From Cadophora sp. MPI-SDFR-AT-0126 (lineage: Eukaryota; Ascomycota; Leotiomycetes; Helotiales; Ploettnerulaceae), in contig JAGMVK010000005.1 in the NCBI GenBank assembly GCA_020747065.1, positions 2,294,001 through 2,358,000 of the forward strand: DNA of 64,000 bases, written 5' to 3'. The notes beneath the pieces were generated by a model. The model ran no database searches and was not told where the DNA came from. It saw only the letters and a list, made by a program, of their open reading frames with translations. The translations under genes and the position numbers were made by a program. Of this stretch, positions 59,376 to 64,000 are shown one piece after another; the first letter of the stretch is position 1, and each line of letters starts with the position of its first letter.

Positions 59376-60756
59376 ATGAATAAAATTTCCAAGGATGACG
59401 CGTTCGAGATCACGGATTCAACAGATTGGCTTGAGACGCCACTTCGAGCTCTCGCTGGAGTTGATTCAGCCTTGCGCTGCCAGGTGTGCAAGGACTTCTA
59501 CACAACGCCTATGATCACGTCCTGCTCGCATACATTCTGCTCGCTATGCATACGGAGATGTTTAAACAATGATGGGAAATGCCCTGCGTGTCGGACTCAG
59601 GATCAGGAGCTGAAGTTGAGGTTCAATGGAGCTATGCAGGATTTGGTAGAGGCGTTCACGAAGGCGAGACCAGAAGTTTTGGAGCATGCTAGGAGACCTA
59701 TAGATGTGCCAGGAAGCCCTTCATCTAAAAGGAACAGGGAACAGGCCGAGTTAGACCACGAGGATGCGCCGAGGAAGAGGACGAGGTCTGCTGGAACCCG
59801 GACATCGAGCAGGAGGGCACAGCCTACGCCTTCACAGGTAATTCAAGACTCCGATGATGACGATGAGGATTTTGTGCCAGGTAAGCCATTGTATAAAACA
59901 TGCTACGATTTCTAGCTAACATTTCCTTCCAGAAGATGGCTATGTCATATGTCCAGTCTGTTCAAAACAGGTCAAGGAAGCCAGTATAAATTCTCATTTG
60001 GATCGAGATTGCGCGGACGAGCCACGAATAACAACATCTAAGCCTATGGGCCGAATATCTAGACAAGGCTCTGCCCAGAATCCCATGACCATATCCGACG
60101 CTCCTAAAAGGCCAGAACGCTTGGCGCAGATTAACTTCTCCATGATGAAGGAAGCGGCGTTACGAAAGAAGCTTGGTGAGATGGGAATCTCTGCTGCAGG
60201 GAATAAGCCATTGATGGAGAGACGATACACGGAGTGGATCACCCTCTGGAATGCGAATTGTGACGCTAGAAAGCCTCGGACCAAGGGCGAGCTGAAGAGA
60301 GAACTGGAGTTTTGGGAGAGAACTCAAGGTGGACGAGCTCAGACGTCGGCGTATGGACAGAGCTCTGGTATACAAGTCAAAGATAAAGACTTTGACGGGA
60401 AAGCATATTCGAGCACGCATGATGACTCGTTTCGCAAGCTGATAGCGAATGCTCGGAAAAAACCAACAGTCAAGACTTCGACGCCTGAAGCATCCACTTC
60501 CGGCAGTCAAACTCCCATGGTACCCGCAGGTGCCTCGAAGGAGGACGTTGAGATGAAAGAAAGTGGAGTAGGACCCAAAGATCAAATGCCACCTGTGGGT
60601 CAGAGCGGACCACAACGGAGAAGTCTCGAGGAGAGCAGCCAAACAGTGAAGTCGCCATTCAAGCCTTCATCACAGTTCGCAAACAGTCTGACGGTACTGG
60701 ATAAAGATTCGGGCATTACTCCTGATCCACCTGCGGTTAGAACAGTACAACCATAG
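59376..60756 (+). CDS. rad18: Rad18 E3 ubiquitin ligase for PCNA
   Basis: Two exons, 59376-59880 and 59933-60756, sum to 442 residues. The RING finger has Cys35, Cys38, Cys50, His52, Cys55, Cys58, Cys69 and Cys72 (CQVCKDFYTTPMITSCSHTF). A UBZ4-type zinc finger follows, VICPVCSKQVKEASINSHLD (Cys175, Cys178, His190, Cys195), and then a SAP domain at about 232-280 (KEAALRKKLGEMGISAAGNK). The C-terminal half is low complexity. Rad18 with Rad6 mono-ubiquitylates PCNA at stalled forks and starts postreplication repair and translesion synthesis. The start at 59376 has a CACCATG context; in-frame codons upstream lack an ATG. Confidence 0.93.
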
Positions 60757-60857
60757 CTTGCTATTGATAAAGCTATCTATCAGAACTCCCAAGCACCAAC
60801 TCCTTGCTAAATGCATCTTGTGTAATGTACAAAGCCCATCTGGTGAAGAAGCATAAT

Positions 60858-62359
60858 CTACGCAAGGGCTTTTTCGGCATCCAATGAAAGCCGCTTCAAC
60901 TCGCCCTCGATCTCCTCCTCAGAAGCCCCTTTCTCTGCCTTCGCAACATCCTCGGCTTGCTTCTTTGCTGCGGCATCTTTCGTTTGACGTTCAGCCTCCT
61001 CCAGAGCATTCAGCTGCCGCTTGGTCTCCATAGCTTCTTGTAGATCTTGCTGTTCTTGCTCTAACCTCTCCTTCTCCTCTCTCTTTTCCCACTCTTCTCT
61101 CTCCATTGCCTCCAGCTCATCGTCAACCTCGTCTTCATCAACAGCATTGACACCCTGCCCAACCTCCGCGACCACGTTGCCAACTTCATCCACCTGCGAC
61201 ATCTGTTCTCGTAACTGATCGACAATATCATCTACTCTCTCGACACCACCGACCTCTTTGTTCAAGCCGGTCAGAACATGCGTACTGGCTTCCATGACTC
61301 TAACCAGCTCGACTTGGTCGGCTGCTTGTTCGATTTTCGAGAACACTTCTTCTAGTTGTGCAAGTGTAGCATGACGCTTCATGAGTGTTGTCTCTGCCAA
61401 TTTCTTGGATCGAAGAGCTCCAAGAGCTGAGACTCTGTTCTTGCGAGATACGGCATCCTTCGCCGTGGTTATCAGTTCATCAACTTTCTTCGTGAGGACC
61501 TCTGTCTGAATTTCCAGGTCCCTAATCAAAGTCTTCAGGGAAGCCACCGTGGTGTCTTCCGCAGTAATAGGACTCGGCGTCTTCTCATTTGGCGCCTTCA
61601 GCTTCACTGTTTGTCCATCATAGGACAGTGCCCCCTTATCTCTCTCCAAGAACTTCAGCAGAAGCTCCATATCTGTTTCCGACAGTATATTTCCCTTTCC
61701 CGCCATATCTCCATAGGCGTCCCTGAACGCCTCTCTCGAGAAAATCCTCTCGACCCTGCCCCTAACGCCCTCACTCCTTTTCACAACCTCCTTCCCTATT
61801 CCCTCAAGATTCTCCATCACTACCATCCGTCCTTTGACTAACTTCTCCTCTCCACCCCCAAGGCCCAACTGTCTCAATCCCCAACCCAGCACATCCCCCA
61901 CACTGGGCACTGGTATCGTCCAGCCCTGCTTGTAGATATTCCCCCTTGCGTTCTCAAACTCTCGCACATCAATCCACTGCCTTGCCTTCAAACCCTCTCG
62001 AACCACTGATCCCAGCGCAGACGGTCTACCCCATTCTCGCGTTTCTAGGGCCTGGACGAGATCGTTCGATATAGTTATGGAGAGGAGATCTGGGGAGGCG
62101 GAGGGGGAGGGCATGTGTCCCGCGAGCGTGGCGTGCGAAAGGGCTTGAAGCCATGCTGTAATGTTTGCATGGTAGCCATCGGGGTTTATGTTGCGACTTT
62201 TGCCAAAATCTGAGTAGAGATCTTCGAGGCGCGTTCTGCTCTGTGTGTTAGCTGGATGTTTAGTTTCCTACCAAGGCCGAGAACGTGAAGTGCAGAGGGC
62301 ATAACGTACTTGCGGAACTGAGGTTCGTTCTTCAAGAGATAGGTAAGGAGCTCACTCAT
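60858..62359 (-). CDS. chm7: ESCRT-III-like protein Chm7 (CHMP7)
   Basis: Exons 62310-62359 and 60858-62235 sum to 475 residues. The N-terminal half (SELLTYLLKNEPQFRKTRLE, then LYSDFGKSRNINPDGYHANI) is the winged-helix region specific to CHMP7. The Snf7-like helical core spans about 225-420 (LEIQTEVLTKKVDELITTAK, RVSALGALRSKKLAETTLMK, RHATLAQLEEVFSKIEQAAD). It is followed by a long Glu/Lys/Gln coiled coil. Chm7 acts with Heh1 at the nuclear envelope to seal holes and survey nuclear-pore assembly, and in other eukaryotes in post-mitotic envelope reformation. It is tail-to-tail with RAD18, about 100 bases apart. The acceptor of the intron was chosen to keep FRKTRLEDLY. Confidence 0.85.
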
Positions 62360-62730
62360 CGTGCAAAATGGGAATTTTCCTGCTACTCGCCCTGGTTTGG
62401 CGGCGAGAGATTATTGCGCGTTTTGGGAGGTCTCTTTGTTGATTTCAGGTTACCTAGAAAGTGCTCGACCGTCATTGGTTTTCTTATCACGCTTATCGGT
62501 GCATGCAATTTATGCTCATGTTATGCCATGTGCATAAATAATGTGAACCTTCCATTAGGGTGCGGATTATTCGATCCTCCTATGTATATCCTCAGAATGG
62601 TCTCCTCTCTAAATCCAAGCCTATGTGTACACGCATAGCCCTTTCTAAACACCCAACGCCATCCCAATGCTCCTCCAAACCTATGACAGCTCAAAATATG
62701 TGCACGAAGAAGCACTTCATCTTATCACCC
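62360..62730. other. Intergenic, CHM7 promoter and TRS85 3' region
   Basis: About 370 bases without coding signal. Confidence 0.45.
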
Positions 62731-64000
62731 TCACTCAAACTGGTCAAGCTTCGGTGCATCGCCATCACCTTCTTCTAATAGATCCCCATGAAGAGGAGCA
62801 GATTCGAGGCTCGCCAGTGGTGGGGCTGCACCCATAAGACTCCTTCGATGTGGACGTGAAGTGAAAGCCTGACTTTCTTCTATCGATGTGTCGAGTAAGT
62901 CCTCAACACCTGGCCATTCGATACCAGACTCAGGATAAAGTGCCAACTGGATTTCTCTCTGCAGAGATTGTATGAAGTCACTCGCTCCAGCGAAGTTCGA
63001 AACATTGTCTTTGCTTGCCATGGAAGAGTACTTGGCAATGGCTTCATCCAGACGTTGTTTTGATTGCTGAGGTTTACCGAGAGTCAACCACGCATCCGCT
63101 GCTCGAATACTCCACCAGGCTGATTTTCGCTTCCTGGCTCCCCACATCCCAGATCCAGAGCCTTTCTTTGAAGCATAGCATGCCGCAACACGTTCTCTAA
63201 TCAGCGCATCACCAATAACACCAACCACTTTCAAATCTAACAGTCGTTGGCCCCAGTTCGCTGCATCTTCTGTAGCTGATCCACCTCGAAGTCTTAGCAG
63301 CTCCATCACCAATGCCAGGGACCGTAGTGCACCATAAGGTGCTCCGCATCTGGTGATGTAAGAATATTGAGAGGCTTCTAGCCACTTATCGATGGTTTCC
63401 GACCTGATCTTGGAGCTCATTGATTGTGCATTCATCAGTGTACTGATTGCTGCCATCTCATTTGCGGCGGCGTGGTATTTCCAAGCATTATCGTTGTTGA
63501 AATCAGATCGGAGCAGGTCGTACGTTGACTGAGCTAACTTCCAGTCTCGAAGCATGAAGGCATAGTCAGCCAGTTTTCGCATGATAGCTTCGGGTGTATC
63601 AGGTCGGTAGAAGCCCTGCAATGCATCGTAGTTACCGCTGCCACCATTGGAAGCTGATCCATTCGAGGAAGTCCTAGAACTTCCTCCAAATACAGACCAC
63701 TTTTTAGTAATGTTGGTGATACGACCACTGAGACCTCGCCGCCGAGAAGCGACTTGATCGTTCCACGTAGCCACACATCTCTCCATCGAAGGAACAATAG
63801 ACTGAGTGACCATTTCTCGAATAAATGTTCTGATAGCAGTGGTGTCAGATTCAAAGATAAATGGGTGTGGATCCTCGACATCCTCTTCCAATTCTCGAGC
63901 TCGGATCACTGCCATTTCTTCTGAAGCTGATAGCCACTCGCATCGAGGGAGTTCTACGCTGTCATCGTCCGATGCCACACATTGTGTACTCCTCAGTCTG
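62731..64000 (-). CDS. trs85: Trs85/TRAPPC8, TRAPPIII subunit (5' part outside window)
   Basis: The frame is open to the right edge, so the gene is cut off at its 5' end; no ATG lies at the left of the open part. The visible portion starts with ...VELPRCEWLSASEEMAVIRA. Further on it reads FIREMVTQSIVPSMERCVAT, then DTPEAIMRKLADYAFMLRDW and KLAQSTYDLLRSDFNNDNAW, all typical of the Trs85/TRAPPC8 N-terminal half. It continues as TPR-like helices (WWSIRAADAWLTLGKPQQSK) to a stop at 62731. Trs85 directs the TRAPPIII complex, a GEF for Ypt1/Rab1, to autophagosome formation and ER-Golgi-related traffic. Confidence 0.85.
   Translation of the reverse strand, partial: RLRSTQCVASDDDSVELPRCEWLSASEEMAVIRARELEEDVEDPHPFIFESDTTAIRTFIREMVTQSIVPSMERCVATWNDQVASRRRGLSGRITNITKKWSVFGGSSRTSSNGSASNGGSGNYDALQGFYRPDTPEAIMRKLADYAFMLRDWKLAQSTYDLLRSDFNNDNAWKYHAAANEMAAISTLMNAQSMSSKIRSETIDKWLEASQYSYITRCGAPYGALRSLALVMELLRLRGGSATEDAANWGQRLLDLKVVGVIGDALIRERVAACYASKKGSGSGMWGARKRKSAWWSIRAADAWLTLGKPQQSKQRLDEAIAKYSSMASKDNVSNFAGASDFIQSLQREIQLALYPESGIEWPGVEDLLDTSIEESQAFTSRPHRRSLMGAAPPLASLESAPLHGDLLEEGDGDAPKLDQFE

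Noticed and set aside
1..64000. CRISPR arrays, bacterial operons, phage or integron features
   Set aside because: Intron-rich eukaryotic genes throughout and no spaced direct repeats; not applicable.

Overview
The window is nuclear DNA from a filamentous ascomycete (Pezizomycotina). Coding regions are interrupted by short introns of about 45-115 bases with GT-AG ends, TGCTAAC/CTGAC-type branch sites and Kozak-like starts. Typical fungal families are present: a CFEM/PTH11 receptor, a NACHT-type NLR with a fungal N-terminal domain, an allantoate-permease-like MFS relic, GMC oxidoreductase and GH125. A leotiomycete is my best guess from protein flavour, but that is inference only.

Layout. 1-3031: a CFEM-PTH11 GPCR-like gene with one apparent frameshift. 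3812-7540 (-): a folliculin-interacting (FNIP/Lst4) protein. 7541-12584: a 5-kb stretch without a gene I can support; its first 500 bases are microsatellite-rich. 12585-17037: an accessory, relic-rich island with a truncated Helitron-type protein and a GMC oxidoreductase C-terminal remnant. 17038-18224 (+): a five-exon GNAT acetyltransferase. 18329-24141 (-): IML1. 24716-28212 (+): URB1. 28971-31526 (+): an eIF4E-transporter-like protein. 31988-32533: an MFS transporter pseudogene. 33716-36147 (-): SEC1. 36934-37644 (-): a G-patch protein. 37832-39076 (+): a membrane-anchored SDR. 39813-40610 and 41132-41617 (+): two unrecognised proteins. 42041-42826 (-): a longin R-SNARE. 43266-46004 (+): SUV3 helicase. 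47940-50776 (+): GH3 beta-glucosidase. 51807-54939 (-): an NLR. 55541-57311 (+): GH125 mannosidase. 57541-59169 (-): DNA polymerase delta subunit 3. 59376-60756 (+): RAD18. 60858-62359 (-): CHM7. 62731 to the right edge (-): TRS85, with its 5' part outside the window.

Themes. Two TORC1 nutrient-sensing regulators lie within 21 kb of each other (an FNIP/Lst4 homologue and the GATOR1 subunit Iml1). Four membrane-trafficking genes (SEC1, longin R-SNARE, CHM7, TRS85) are scattered through the window. POLD3 and RAD18, which both act on PCNA at stalled forks, share a divergent 206-base promoter carrying three ACGCG boxes. Several models here were rebuilt by joining exons by hand. Each full model marked as summing to whole codons was checked for reading phase, but none is supported by transcript data.
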